A stretch of DNA of 64,000 nucleotides from Sorangium sp051521495. GTDB lineage: Bacteria; Myxococcota_A; Polyangia; Polyangiales; Polyangiaceae. A program made the position numbers and the translations under genes. Below the pieces are notes generated by a model. That model ran no database searches, had not been told where the DNA came from, and saw only the letters and a list, made by a program, of their open reading frames with translations. Position 1 is the stretch's first letter. Each line of letters starts with the position of its first letter. Positions 42,430 to 50,984 of this stretch are shown piece by piece. The stretch lies in NCBI RefSeq assembly GCF_051521495.1, contig NZ_CP150355.1:8060001-8124000 (forward strand), in the 5' to 3' direction.

Positions 42430-44733
42430 TCAGAGCCCGTTGGGGATCACGGTGAGGGTGCCGGATCCCCTGTTGGTCAGGATGAGATCGTCGTACCCAT
42501 CGGCATCCAGGTCCGCGGCGGCGATGGCGTTGGGGCCGGGAGAGGTGCCGGTCGGGACGACCGGGCCCGCGGAGAAGGTCCCGTTGCCGTTGCCGGTCAT
42601 CGGGCGGACGCCGCCCGAGGAGGTGGTGACCAGGATGTAGGCGTCGAGCTTGCCATCGCCGTTGAAATCACTCGCCACGACCCCCAGCGCCGAGTTGGCG
42701 CTCGTGGTGGCCGCGGCGGCGGACTGAACACCGCTCGCGAAAGTGCCGTTGCCGTTCCCTCTGAAGAAGAAGAGGTACCTGCCGGCCGCGCCGTTCGAGA
42801 GGATGTCGAGCTTGCCGTCGCCGTCCGCGTCGCCGAAGGCGATGCCCGCCGTCTGGCCGCTGGCGGAGTTGGTGTAGGCGACCGGCGCGGCGAACGAGCC
42901 GTTGCCCTGGTTGATGAGGATCGACAGGCGTGCGGTGCCGGGGCTCGTCACCACGAGATCGGAGAAGCCGTCGCCGTTCAGATCACGGCAGGCGATCGAC
43001 GATTGCACGCCGCCGGTGCCCGAGATGGAGGTGAGCGTGGGCGCGCCGAAGCTGCCCGCGCCGGTGCCGAACATCACGCTCACCTGGCTCAGGGTCACGC
43101 TGGTGGTGGCGATGTCGGCCGCCCCGTCGTGATCGAAGTCCCCGGTGCAGAGGTGGACGGAGCCCGGGGTGCCGGTGGTGAAGCTCGTGGGCGCGCCGAA
43201 GGTTCCGGGCGCGCTCGGACCCAGGTTTCGGTAGACGCTGATGCTCCCGTTGATGAGGGGCAGGTTGGTCTGGCCATCGACGGTGACGGCATCGAGCCAC
43301 CCGTCGCCGTCCACGTCCACCGCCACGACAGCGTTGCTGGAGAGCGGGGCGCCCGTGTAGTAAAGCTCCGACTGGACGCTCGCGTCGCCGTTGCCGTGGA
43401 ACACGGAGAGCGACCCGGAGGGGAACAGCAACGACCCGGATTCGGCGTTGGCCACCAAGACGTCGAGCTTGCCGTCGCCATTCACATCGGCGACCGCCGG
43501 AGCCAGCGGGTTGTGAGGCACGGAGACGCTGATCGGCGTTCCGGGGACCTGGCCGGAGGGCGGCGTCTGGCAGCTACCATTCGAGCAGATTTGACCCGCC
43601 GCGCACGCGCTGTTGCAGGCGCCACAGTGGGAGGCGTCGCTCTGGACGTTCGCCTCGCAGCCGTCGGACGTGAGCCCGTTGCAGTCGGCGAGGGTGCCTT
43701 CGCACGCCTCGCAGTTGGTCCCCTCGTAGGTGGGCGCGCACTCGCAGGTGTAGCTGTTGAGGCCGTCGGTGCAGGTCCCGTCGTTCTGGCAGGGGTTGGG
43801 CGCGCAGTCGTCGATCTCCGTGCACGTCGCGCCGTCGCCGGAGTACCCCGCGTTGCAAGCACAGGTGAACGAGCCCGGCGTGTTGGTGCACGCGGCGTTC
43901 ACGTCGCAGTTGGCCGTAGCAGCGGCGCACTCGTCGACGTCCGTGCACGTGACGCCGTCGCCGGAGTACCCGGCGTCGCAGGCGCAGGTGAACGACCCCG
44001 GCGTGTTGGTGCACGCGGCGTTCGTGCCGCAGTCGTCGGTGCCCAGAGCGCACTCGTCGATGTCCGTGCACGTGACGCCGTCGCCGGAGTACCCCGCGTT
44101 GCAGGCGCAGGTGAAGGAGCCCGGCGTGTTGGTGCACGCGGCGTTCGCGTCACAGCTGTCGGTGCCCAGGGCGCACTCGTCGATGTCCGTGCACGTGACG
44201 CCGTCGCCGGAGTACCCCGCGTTGCAAGCACAGGTGAAGGAGCCCGGCGTGTTGGTGCACGCAGCGTTCGCGTCACAGTTGTCGGTGCCGAGGGCGCACT
44301 CGTTCACATCGGTGCAGGTGCCGCTCTGACAGGTGAGGCCGTCGCAGCACGGCACCGTGGGGTCGCACGGCGCGTTCACAGCCAGGCAGCCCTGGCCGCC
44401 GCAGGTCGGGTCGTAGGTCGGCGAGCTCGGGTTGGTGCTGGTGACGTAGTCGCCGGCGTGGGCGCTGTGCGCGTTGACGCACGCCTGCTCGCTGACGCGA
44501 ATGATCGTGTACGGCTTCGTCGCGGAGCCGGTCCTGTGACAGAGCTGGACCGTACCGTTGACATCGAAGTAGTTGCACTGCTCGGGGGTGAGCGCGCCAT
44601 GGGCTTCGCCCACGTCGTCGTCGTCATCGCCGTCGGCCGCGGAGGGGTCGGCGCTGGTGCAGCTCGCGAGCAGCAGGGTGGTGAAAGCCGGTATCGCCAG
44701 ATAACCGAGAAGAGAGCTCTTGGTAGAGCGCAT
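42430..44733 (-). CDS. EGF-like / FG-GAP (VCBS) lipoprotein B
   Basis: This 767-residue paralogue of A starts at ATG 44733 with the same AGAGGACAAACG leader and the same signal (lipobox LASC). It has the same LTPEQCNYFDVNGTVQLCHRTG domain and CCDGLTCQSGTCTDVNECALG, but five EGF-like modules (NECALGTDNC, DECALGTDSC, DECALGTDDC, DECAAATANC, DDCAPNPCQNDGTC). The same propeller follows, nearly identical to A, ending VIPNGL. Module count differs by one from A, so unequal exchange between the near-identical EGF units is likely. Longer in-frame starts exist but run through the repeated upstream DNA. It is predicted to be lipidated and surface-located. Confidence 0.88.
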   Translation of the reverse strand: MRSTKSSLLGYLAIPAFTTLLLASCTSADPSAADGDDDDDVGEAHGALTPEQCNYFDVNGTVQLCHRTGSATKPYTIIRVSEQACVNAHSAHAGDYVTSTNPSSPTYDPTCGGQGCLAVNAPCDPTVPCCDGLTCQSGTCTDVNECALGTDNCDANAACTNTPGSFTCACNAGYSGDGVTCTDIDECALGTDSCDANAACTNTPGSFTCACNAGYSGDGVTCTDIDECALGTDDCGTNAACTNTPGSFTCACDAGYSGDGVTCTDVDECAAATANCDVNAACTNTPGSFTCACNAGYSGDGATCTEIDDCAPNPCQNDGTCTDGLNSYTCECAPTYEGTNCEACEGTLADCNGLTSDGCEANVQSDASHCGACNSACAAGQICSNGSCQTPPSGQVPGTPISVSVPHNPLAPAVADVNGDGKLDVLVANAESGSLLFPSGSLSVFHGNGDASVQSELYYTGAPLSSNAVVAVDVDGDGWLDAVTVDGQTNLPLINGSISVYRNLGPSAPGTFGAPTSFTTGTPGSVHLCTGDFDHDGAADIATTSVTLSQVSVMFGTGAGSFGAPTLTSISGTGGVQSSIACRDLNGDGFSDLVVTSPGTARLSILINQGNGSFAAPVAYTNSASGQTAGIAFGDADGDGKLDILSNGAAGRYLFFFRGNGNGTFASGVQSAAAATTSANSALGVVASDFNGDGKLDAYILVTTSSGGVRPMTGNGNGTFSAGPVVPTGTSPGPNAIAAADLDADGYDDLILTNRGSGTLTVIPNGL

Positions 44734-45203
44734 CGTTTGTCCTCTGTTTGGGTTCAAGCGGGGGGTGCCGCGCGATGCCGAGCCTGCGCTGGCTGAAGGA
44801 ACCTGAGGTCGTCCGACTCGACAATTCAAGATCGATGCCAGCGCGAATACGCCGTCTGCGGAGTTGATGTCGAGGCAGGCCCCTCTGCGTCTTTCGCCTT
44901 TCGCACGCGCCGCCGCACGAGCCACCGGCTCCCGTGCTGACATCGCGCCCAAATCAGGGCACACCGCCACATCGAGCCCGCTTGCCCGGTTCGCGCATCC
45001 CCCGATACCGGACACGAACAGCCCCGGGGCCCGTCGCGCTCCGCCGATGCTGCTGCCTAGATGCCTCAGCCGCGGAGCGCGCCCCTCACCGTCGAGAACG
45101 ACGGCGGGCACTCTGTCGAGAACGACGGACGGAGTGTCCGTCCGCATGCTACGGACTGGGCCAGTCACGTAAATCGAAAAAAATGCGTCGGCCCATAGGA
45201 TTC
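44734..45203. repeat. Upstream module of lipoprotein B (copy of 46926-47395)
   Basis: About 470 bp are highly similar to the DNA upstream of gene C, from TTTGTCCTCTGTTTGGGTTCAAG through CACGTAAATC near 45170 to the junction with the gene D fragment. It includes CGCTCCG...CGGAGCG arms and two GTCGAGAACGACGG sites (45091 and 45115, 24 bp apart), flanked by a GTGTCCG inverted repeat. The promoter of B probably lies in it. Confidence 0.8.
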
Positions 45204-45288
45204 TCAGCCCGGCCGCTACCGTCACCCCGCAGACCGTCACGGTGACGGAAGCCTTCGACTACGACACATGCGTGATCGGCCCCAGCGC
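45204..45288 (+). pseudogene. 85-bp fragment of the secreted protein gene at 47789
   Basis: This stretch matches 47943-48027 with only a few mismatches and encodes TVTPQTVTVTEAFDYDTCVIGPSA in the same way. It has no signal peptide, no start and no 3' half. It follows directly after the upstream module of B and marks the right end of a tandem duplication. Confidence 0.9.
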
Positions 45289-45290
45289 GA

Positions 45291-45330
45291 CGCCCGGCTC
45301 GCTTGCGGGAGGTGCGAAGCGAGCCGGGCG
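45291..45330. terminator. Hairpin downstream of lipoprotein C
   Basis: Perfect 14 bp arms (CGCCCGGCTCGCTT and complement, 45291-45304 and 45317-45330) enclose a 12-base loop. It lies 39 bp beyond the minus-strand stop of C. There is no T-run. It is a plausible transcript end. Confidence 0.55.
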
Positions 45331-45368
45331 GCCTGCGCGCTCACGCGCCGGAGTGGACGAGGCTCAGC

Positions 45369-46925
45369 TCACGGGATGCAGACGCCGGCGGAGGCGGCGG
45401 CGCAGATCGAGGAGATCTCCGCGTCGCTGAGCTGCGCGGGGTAGAAGGCCGCCTCGTCGATGAGGCCGCGGAAGCGGCGGTTCGCCACGGTGTCCTCGCT
45501 GCCGATGGTGACCGGAAGCGTCGGGGACAGGCTGATCGTGCCGGAGAAGAAGCTCGAGGTCTGCCCGACGAGCGCGCAGTCGACGTAGAGCTTCACCACG
45601 TTGGCCTTTCGCGAGACCGTGACGTGGTACCAGGTGTGGAGCGAGAGCGACACCGGAGCCGAGAAGCCCTGGTTCACACCCGCGCCGTTGTTGACCGCGA
45701 AGCCGAGCTGCCCGCCGCTGAGGGACACGGCGTAGCCGGTGCCGCCGGTGGTCCGGTTCCTGGAGAAGAGGACCTGGTAGCCGGTGGCATCGTTGATGTT
45801 GATCCACATGTCCACGGTCATGTCGTTGAGGTTCGCGAACGGCGCCGCCGTCGTCGCGATCGCCATGTCGCCGTTCTGGGTGCTGAACGCCTGCCCGACC
45901 TGGCCGGCGGCGAAGGCGACCCCGCTGCGCAGCGTCCCGTTGTAGCCGTTGCCCGAGCTGTCCGCGGCGTTGTTCTCGCCCTTCCAGAAGCCGGTGGGCG
46001 TCGGCAGCCCGCTCACGCAGCCCACCAGGTTCTGGCAGACGGAGCCCTGGTAGCCGTCGGCGCACGAGCAGGTGTAGCTGTTGACGCCATCGACGCAGGT
46101 GCCGCCGTTCAGGCAGGGGCTGCCGGCGCAGTCGTCGATGTCAATCTCGCAGTTCGTCCCCGTGAAGCCGGCCGGACACTGGCAGGTGTAGCTGTCCTCG
46201 CCATCGATGCAGGTGCCGCCGTTCTGGCACGGGCTGGGATCGCACTCGTTCACATGGGTGCAGGTCACGCCGTCGCCCTCGTACCCCGCGTTGCAAGCGC
46301 AGGTGAAGGAGCCCGGCGTGTTGGTGCACGCAGCGTTCGCGTCGCAGTTGTCGGTGCCCAGGGCGCACTCATCGATCTCGGTGCAGGTCACGCCGTCGCC
46401 CTCGTACCCCGCGTTGCAAGCGCAGGTGAAGGAGCCCGTCGTGTTGGTGCACGCAGCGTTCGCGTCGCAGTTGTCGGTGCCCAGGGCGCACTCGTTCACG
46501 TCGGTGCAGGTGCCGCTCTGACAGGTGAGGCCGTCGCAGCAGGGCACCGTGGGGTCGCACGGCGCGTTCACAGCCAAACAGCCCTGGCCGCCGCAGGTCG
46601 GGTCGTAGCTCGGCGAGCTCGGGTTGGTGCTGGTGACATAGTCGCCAGCGTGGGCGCTGTGCGCGTTGATGCACGCCTGCTCGCTGACGCGAATGATCGT
46701 GTACGGCTTCGTCGCGGAGCTGGTCCTGTGACAGAGCTGGACCGCACCGTTGACGTCGAAGTAGTTGCACTGCTCGGGGGTGAGCGCGCCATGGGCTTCG
46801 CCTGCGGCCTCGACGTCATCGCCGTCGACCGCCGAGGGGTCGGCGCTGGTGCAGCTCACGAGCAGCAGGGTGGTGAAAGCCGGGATCGCCAGATAACCGA
46901 GAAGAGAGCTCATGAGAGAGCGCAT
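45369..46925 (-). CDS. EGF-like / LamG-domain lipoprotein C
   Basis: This is a 518-residue lipoprotein with the same leader, signal (lipobox LVSC) and N-terminal CNYFDVNGAVQLCHRTSSATKPY domain as A and B. Four EGF-like modules follow: two NECALGTDNC type, then NECDPSPCQNGGTC and DDCAGSPCLNGGTC. Instead of the propeller it carries a C-terminal concanavalin/LamG-like domain of about 220 residues (FWKGENNAADSSGNGYNGTLR, FANLNDMTVDMWIN, VLFSRNRTT, LHTWYHVTVSRKANVVKLYVDC, FRGLIDEAAFYPAQLSDAEI). LamG folds bind glycans or proteins. The start is ATG 46925. It is likely the ancestral or swapped-domain member of the array; carbohydrate or matrix binding at the surface is a fair guess. Confidence 0.88.
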   Translation of the reverse strand: MRSLMSSLLGYLAIPAFTTLLLVSCTSADPSAVDGDDVEAAGEAHGALTPEQCNYFDVNGAVQLCHRTSSATKPYTIIRVSEQACINAHSAHAGDYVTSTNPSSPSYDPTCGGQGCLAVNAPCDPTVPCCDGLTCQSGTCTDVNECALGTDNCDANAACTNTTGSFTCACNAGYEGDGVTCTEIDECALGTDNCDANAACTNTPGSFTCACNAGYEGDGVTCTHVNECDPSPCQNGGTCIDGEDSYTCQCPAGFTGTNCEIDIDDCAGSPCLNGGTCVDGVNSYTCSCADGYQGSVCQNLVGCVSGLPTPTGFWKGENNAADSSGNGYNGTLRSGVAFAAGQVGQAFSTQNGDMAIATTAAPFANLNDMTVDMWININDATGYQVLFSRNRTTGGTGYAVSLSGGQLGFAVNNGAGVNQGFSAPVSLSLHTWYHVTVSRKANVVKLYVDCALVGQTSSFFSGTISLSPTLPVTIGSEDTVANRRFRGLIDEAAFYPAQLSDAEISSICAAASAGVCIP

Positions 46926-47395
46926 GGTTTGTCCTCTGTTTGGGTTCAAGGGGGGGGTGCCGCGCGGTGCCGAGGCTGCGCTGGCTGGAGAAACCTCAGG
47001 TCGTCCGATTCAACAATTCAAGATCGATGCCAGCGTGATTACGCCGTTCGCGGAGGTGATATCGAGGCAAGCCCCTCTGCGTCTTTCGCTTTTCGCGCGC
47101 GCCGCCGCACGAGCCACCGGCTCCCGTGCTGAAATCGCGCCCAAATCGGGGCACACCGCCACATCGGGCCCGTTTGCCAGGTGTCACGCACACAGCGATA
47201 CCGGACACGAACAGCCCTGGAGCCCAGTCGCGCTCCGCTGCTCTTACTGCTGCTTTTGCTGCCTGAATGCCTCAGCCGCGGAGCGTGCCCCTCACTGTCG
47301 AGAACGACGGCGGACACTCTGTCGAGAACGATGGAGGAGTGTCCGCCCGGATGCTACGGATCGGTCGAGTCACGTAAATCTAAAAATGCGTCGAC
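46926..47395. repeat. Upstream module of lipoprotein C (copy of 44734-45203)
   Basis: This module is highly similar to the upstream module of B. Two GTCGAGAACGA(C/T)GG sites lie at 47297 and 47321 (24 bp apart), the second inside a GCGGACACTC/GAGTGTCCGC inverted repeat. CGCTCCGC/GCGGAGCG arms enclose a CTG/CTT-rich loop. Probably the control region of C. Confidence 0.8.
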
Positions 47396-47788
47396 CTATG
47401 TGATTCACGTTTGTGATTCACGTTCGTCGAGAGGCGCGATCGCTTGCATGTTGCACAAAGGGTGACGTTTGTGCATAGGCGACAGGACTCTCAACACATC
47501 GCTGAACCGACCTGGGTGCCCCAACGCGATTCCGCTCCGGACGGCGCCACAGCGCTGGTCCAGCCGGCCTGCGAGGGATGGGCTCGAGCTCCGTGAGCAG
47601 ATACCGCATCGGCTCGCCTTCCGCGGCGGCTCGTGGCCGGGATCGTACAATGCGTCGGTGAGCTCTGGTCTCGGCCCCTTGCTGGCGGTGGCGCCGAGGC
47701 GTAGGGTGCCGCCCTGCGCTCGCAGGGCGCCAATATGCTTGCACGTTTGGCGCGCTGCTCTCCCCAATTCTCACGGAAGGGATGCCCA
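47396..47788. other. Intergenic region upstream of the secreted protein gene D
   Basis: These 390 bp carry no recognised gene or domain. A short direct repeat TGATTCACGTT occurs twice at about 47401-47425. The proximal part probably contains the promoter of the gene at 47789. Confidence 0.4.
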
Positions 47789-48334
47789 ATGCTCCGCAAC
47801 GAGAAGATCAACACGCTACGAATCGCCCAGCTCACCGTTGCTACCCTCATGACCGCCGCAGCCGCGGTGTGCTTCACCCTCGCCGCGCCCGCGCGCGCAG
47901 CGGTCATCGACGTTCAATGCGTGGGGGCCTTCGACCGGTCCTTCAGCCCGGCCGTCACCGTCACCCCGCAGACCGTCACGGTGACGGAGGCCTTCGACTA
48001 CGACACGTGCGTGATCGGCCCCAGCGCCACCGGCGCCGCCTCCATCACGCTGTCCCTCGGCTGCGTGCCCGTCTCCGCAGGACCACCGGAGACCGAGACG
48101 GTCACCTGGAACGACGCGACCGGCGGCACCAGCACCATCACCTGGTCAGCCCCCAGCGTCGTCGGCCAAACCGCCATCTTTACCGGGACCGTCACCGCCG
48201 GGCGCTACGCCGGAGACGCTGCCACCAAGGTCACCTCCGGGATCAGCTATCTCGGCAGCGTCGTCGGATGCCTGCTCGGCACGCCCGTCAGCAACACCAC
48301 GGGCCTGGTCGACAGCCTCGTGCTCACCCAATGA
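47789..48334 (+). CDS. Secreted beta-rich protein D
   Basis: This 181-residue protein starts at ATG 47789 with GGAAGGGA 6-7 bases upstream; the longer frame adds 18 residues without sense. A signal peptide ends APARA (about 36). The mature protein AVIDVQCVGAFDRSFSPAVTVTPQTVTVTEAFDYDTCVIG is Thr/Val-rich and alternates strands, with four Cys. It continues TVTWNDATGGTSTITWSAPSVVGQTAIFTGTVTAGRYAG and GLVDSLVLTQ. It resembles small beta-sandwich secreted proteins common in actinomycetes and myxobacteria; I know no function. An 85 bp piece of it is duplicated at 45204-45288. Confidence 0.75.
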   Translation: MLRNEKINTLRIAQLTVATLMTAAAAVCFTLAAPARAAVIDVQCVGAFDRSFSPAVTVTPQTVTVTEAFDYDTCVIGPSATGAASITLSLGCVPVSAGPPETETVTWNDATGGTSTITWSAPSVVGQTAIFTGTVTAGRYAGDAATKVTSGISYLGSVVGCLLGTPVSNTTGLVDSLVLTQ

Positions 48335-48578
48335 TGGCACGGGGAAAGAAAATCCAAACACGTCGGAGACGTCACGCACCGGCTACAGCCCCTGCCTTGG
48401 GTTGACGGAACAGTTTCCTCTGCAGTTCGCCTTGCGCCGCCCCTTCGCGGGCGCGCCCGCGCGCCGCCTCAGATCACCCTGTCCGCGGCCCAGTAGGGCG
48501 GATCAAGTCTTGTCGGATTGCTCGGCATGAAGGAAGCGCGAACTGCGCGCCGGAGACCTTGGACAGGCTCCTCGCGGG

Positions 48579-50984
48579 TCAATTCTCCGCGCCAGCGCGC
48601 CCCTTGCCAGCACGCCGACGCTTTGAGACGTCCTTTGGATTTGGACGTCCGGGCGCGGCGTGTGCCTCTTTGGCGCTCTCCTTCTCTCTCTCCCCACGCC
48701 GCTGGTCGATGAGCCGGACGAGGTCGGAGACGACCTCCAGCACTTCAGGAGGGGCGTGAACGGGTTGCCTGGCAATCTGGCGGAACGCAACGATGAACAG
48801 CTCGAACGACGGCCTGACCGGGGAGCCTTCGAGGAGGGTCAGTGCTCGATCGACCTGCCCCGCAGCGGCGGCCTCGATGAGAAGCACGCACAGATTACCT
48901 GCGGCTTTCCGTGTGTCCTCCTCGGAAGTGAGGATTTGCTCGACAACCGGAAAGGCCTCGTCCCAGAGCCCTGACAAGGCGCCGAGCAACAGGGCGCCAC
49001 TGATTCTCGCCATGGGATCCTTCGACGCCGCGAGCATTCTTCCAGCCCAGGGGAAAGCGGGCACCAGCTCCCTCTGACGCTCGTGCTGCCACGTCGTGAT
49101 TTCGACACCGGACTGAGAAGTCATCGCACCAACCCATGCCATCGCCGATATAAACGGATTTGCGATTCGATGACATCTCGCCTCATCGAATGCCTGAATG
49201 ATTCCGCTCCAGTCTTTCTGAAAGAGCCGCGCAACAGCGACAGCGACCCAAGCCCAGCGCTCCCCCGCGGCCGCCATTTGTTCGTATTCGCGAAGGAGTC
49301 GTGTTTGCTCTTCCGGATCCAGGCAGCCCAAAACTCGCACAAGCTGTTCGGCGAGCTTCGGATCCTTCGCCATAGACGCAAGCCACCTTCTCACACAACG
49401 CTCCGCGTCATGCGGTCGCTCGGCCACCAAGTAGGCATCTATTGATGCTTCAGCAGAAGGAACACCATCCACTCTTCTGCTCACCTCGATATCGGCCATG
49501 CGTTCGAGCACCGCCCCCGCATCGCCATAGCGCTTCAATTCCATGAGCGCAATCGCTTCTTTAGCCAGCCCCAACTCATTCGCCCTGAGGTCCACCTCTT
49601 TCATAAATTGTTTATTTTCCCTGCGCAGCAAACGCTCGAGCGCAACCGAGAGGGAGGCGCTTACATCCGGCCAGCTCAAGACGTCCAACCGAAAAACGAG
49701 CGACTCGACGATAATACTCCGCAGCTTCGAATCGCGCACGCGTCGCAGGATGCCCTCCATGACATCGAAGTGATCCCTCCGGTTCTCCGGCCCGAGTTCC
49801 TTCGCCTCCTCGGCGATCCGCCCAAGCAGCCCCACGAGACCGTCCCCCTCATAGAGATGGATCATGAAGTCCACCACCGCCCGCACGCGCGCGGCGCCGG
49901 CCCCGCGGCGCCGGAGCAGGTGATAAATGTTGTACAGCCGCTCACTCAGCCGATACCTGAGCCTCCGCCCCTGCCCCTCCTCGACCACGGCCCCTCGGCC
50001 CACCAGCCGGTGCAGCAGCGCGCTCGCCTGGTTGACCTCCATCCGTGCCGCCTCCGCCACCTCCCGCGCCGTGGACGGGGCCCAGAGGTCCGCGAGCATT
50101 ACGTAGACCTTCCGCTCCGTCGCCGGCAGGCTCTCCAGGTGGCTCTTGAAATAATCGGTGTTGTCGTCGACGAGCTGCGTCAGGTTCTCCATCAAGTGGC
50201 GCAGCGATGTCTTCGCTGCGAACGACGCCAGGATCCCGAGGAGCCGCGGATTGCCCCCCGTCAGGATTTGCATCGGCCGCACCCGGCGCTCGCTCGCCTC
50301 CACGCCGCCCACCGCCTCCCAAAGCGCCCGGCACTCGGCCAGGTCGAGCGGCTCCAGCGCATACGTCGCGAACATCTCATAGAGCGCCTGGTCCTCGTCG
50401 ACAATCGCGCCGAACCGGGACGTCGCTGTGGCGAGCAACAGGATGCGCGGCTCATTCTGCAGGGTGTGCCGCAGCGACCAGGCGTCCTTCTTCGACATCT
50501 GCTCGTCGAGCAGCATGTGCAGGTTCTCGACGATCAGCAGGATGCGTTTCCCTTGCTCCTCGGCGAATCCGACCAGCCGCGCGAGCGCCCGCGCGCACAG
50601 CCGGTCGTCGTCTCGCTCGGCCCGCAGCTCGTCGTGGAGCGCCTGCCACTGCGCATCGCCCGTCTGGTCGCCGAGGTGCATGATCGCCTCGAGCCATAGC
50701 TCGCCGATCGACGACACCGTGTAGCTCTCCTCGCCAAATAGCAGCGGATACCAGCGCGCGCCGAGCTCCGGATCTCGCGTCACGGTGTCGGCCAGCATGC
50801 GCACCAGGGTCGTCTTGCCCATGCCGCGCGACCCGAGCACGAGCACGTGCTGGTTCGAGGGGCCCGTGCTGTCGCAGATGTACTGGAGCACGATGTCGAG
50901 ATCGCGCTTTCGCACCACAAACGACGACCGCAGCTGCTCCGGCGTGAGGAACGCCGGGTTGTGCTTCATGAGCGGCGCGTTCAT
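48579..50984 (-). CDS. Large P-loop ATPase with winged-helix and helical-repeat C-terminus
   Basis: This 801-residue protein is second in an overlapping pair. ATG 50984 overlaps the upstream stop by 4 bp (ATGA), so translation is coupled. The AAA/STAND-like P-loop domain has Walker A GSRGMGKTT (about residue 49-57), a Walker B-like ILLIVENLHMLL (with Glu-Asn where Asp-Glu/Asp is usual) and sensor-like LLLATATSRFG. A winged-helix-like segment follows (LTQLVDDNTDYFKSHLESLPATERKVYVMLADLWAPSTAREVAEAARMEVNQASALLHRLVGRGAVV). About 400 residues of helical-repeat sequence then lead to a basic tail (PKDVSKRRRAGKGRAG). The middle of the gene (about 49.1-49.7 kb) is less GC-rich than its flanks. The function is unknown; such architectures act as molecular switches. 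Confidence 0.8.
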   Translation of the reverse strand: MNAPLMKHNPAFLTPEQLRSSFVVRKRDLDIVLQYICDSTGPSNQHVLVLGSRGMGKTTLVRMLADTVTRDPELGARWYPLLFGEESYTVSSIGELWLEAIMHLGDQTGDAQWQALHDELRAERDDDRLCARALARLVGFAEEQGKRILLIVENLHMLLDEQMSKKDAWSLRHTLQNEPRILLLATATSRFGAIVDEDQALYEMFATYALEPLDLAECRALWEAVGGVEASERRVRPMQILTGGNPRLLGILASFAAKTSLRHLMENLTQLVDDNTDYFKSHLESLPATERKVYVMLADLWAPSTAREVAEAARMEVNQASALLHRLVGRGAVVEEGQGRRLRYRLSERLYNIYHLLRRRGAGAARVRAVVDFMIHLYEGDGLVGLLGRIAEEAKELGPENRRDHFDVMEGILRRVRDSKLRSIIVESLVFRLDVLSWPDVSASLSVALERLLRRENKQFMKEVDLRANELGLAKEAIALMELKRYGDAGAVLERMADIEVSRRVDGVPSAEASIDAYLVAERPHDAERCVRRWLASMAKDPKLAEQLVRVLGCLDPEEQTRLLREYEQMAAAGERWAWVAVAVARLFQKDWSGIIQAFDEARCHRIANPFISAMAWVGAMTSQSGVEITTWQHERQRELVPAFPWAGRMLAASKDPMARISGALLLGALSGLWDEAFPVVEQILTSEEDTRKAAGNLCVLLIEAAAAGQVDRALTLLEGSPVRPSFELFIVAFRQIARQPVHAPPEVLEVVSDLVRLIDQRRGEREKESAKEAHAAPGRPNPKDVSKRRRAGKGRAGAEN

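Noticed and set aside
47418..47789. Minus-strand frame upstream of the secreted protein gene D
   Set aside because: It could be a gene remnant, but no domain, start signal or homologous neighbour was seen.
48440..48500. Resemblance of CCGCCTCAGATCAC to the end of the dehydrogenase gene at 52325-52345
   Set aside because: Only about 15 bases match, with no wider similarity; taken as chance in GC-rich DNA.
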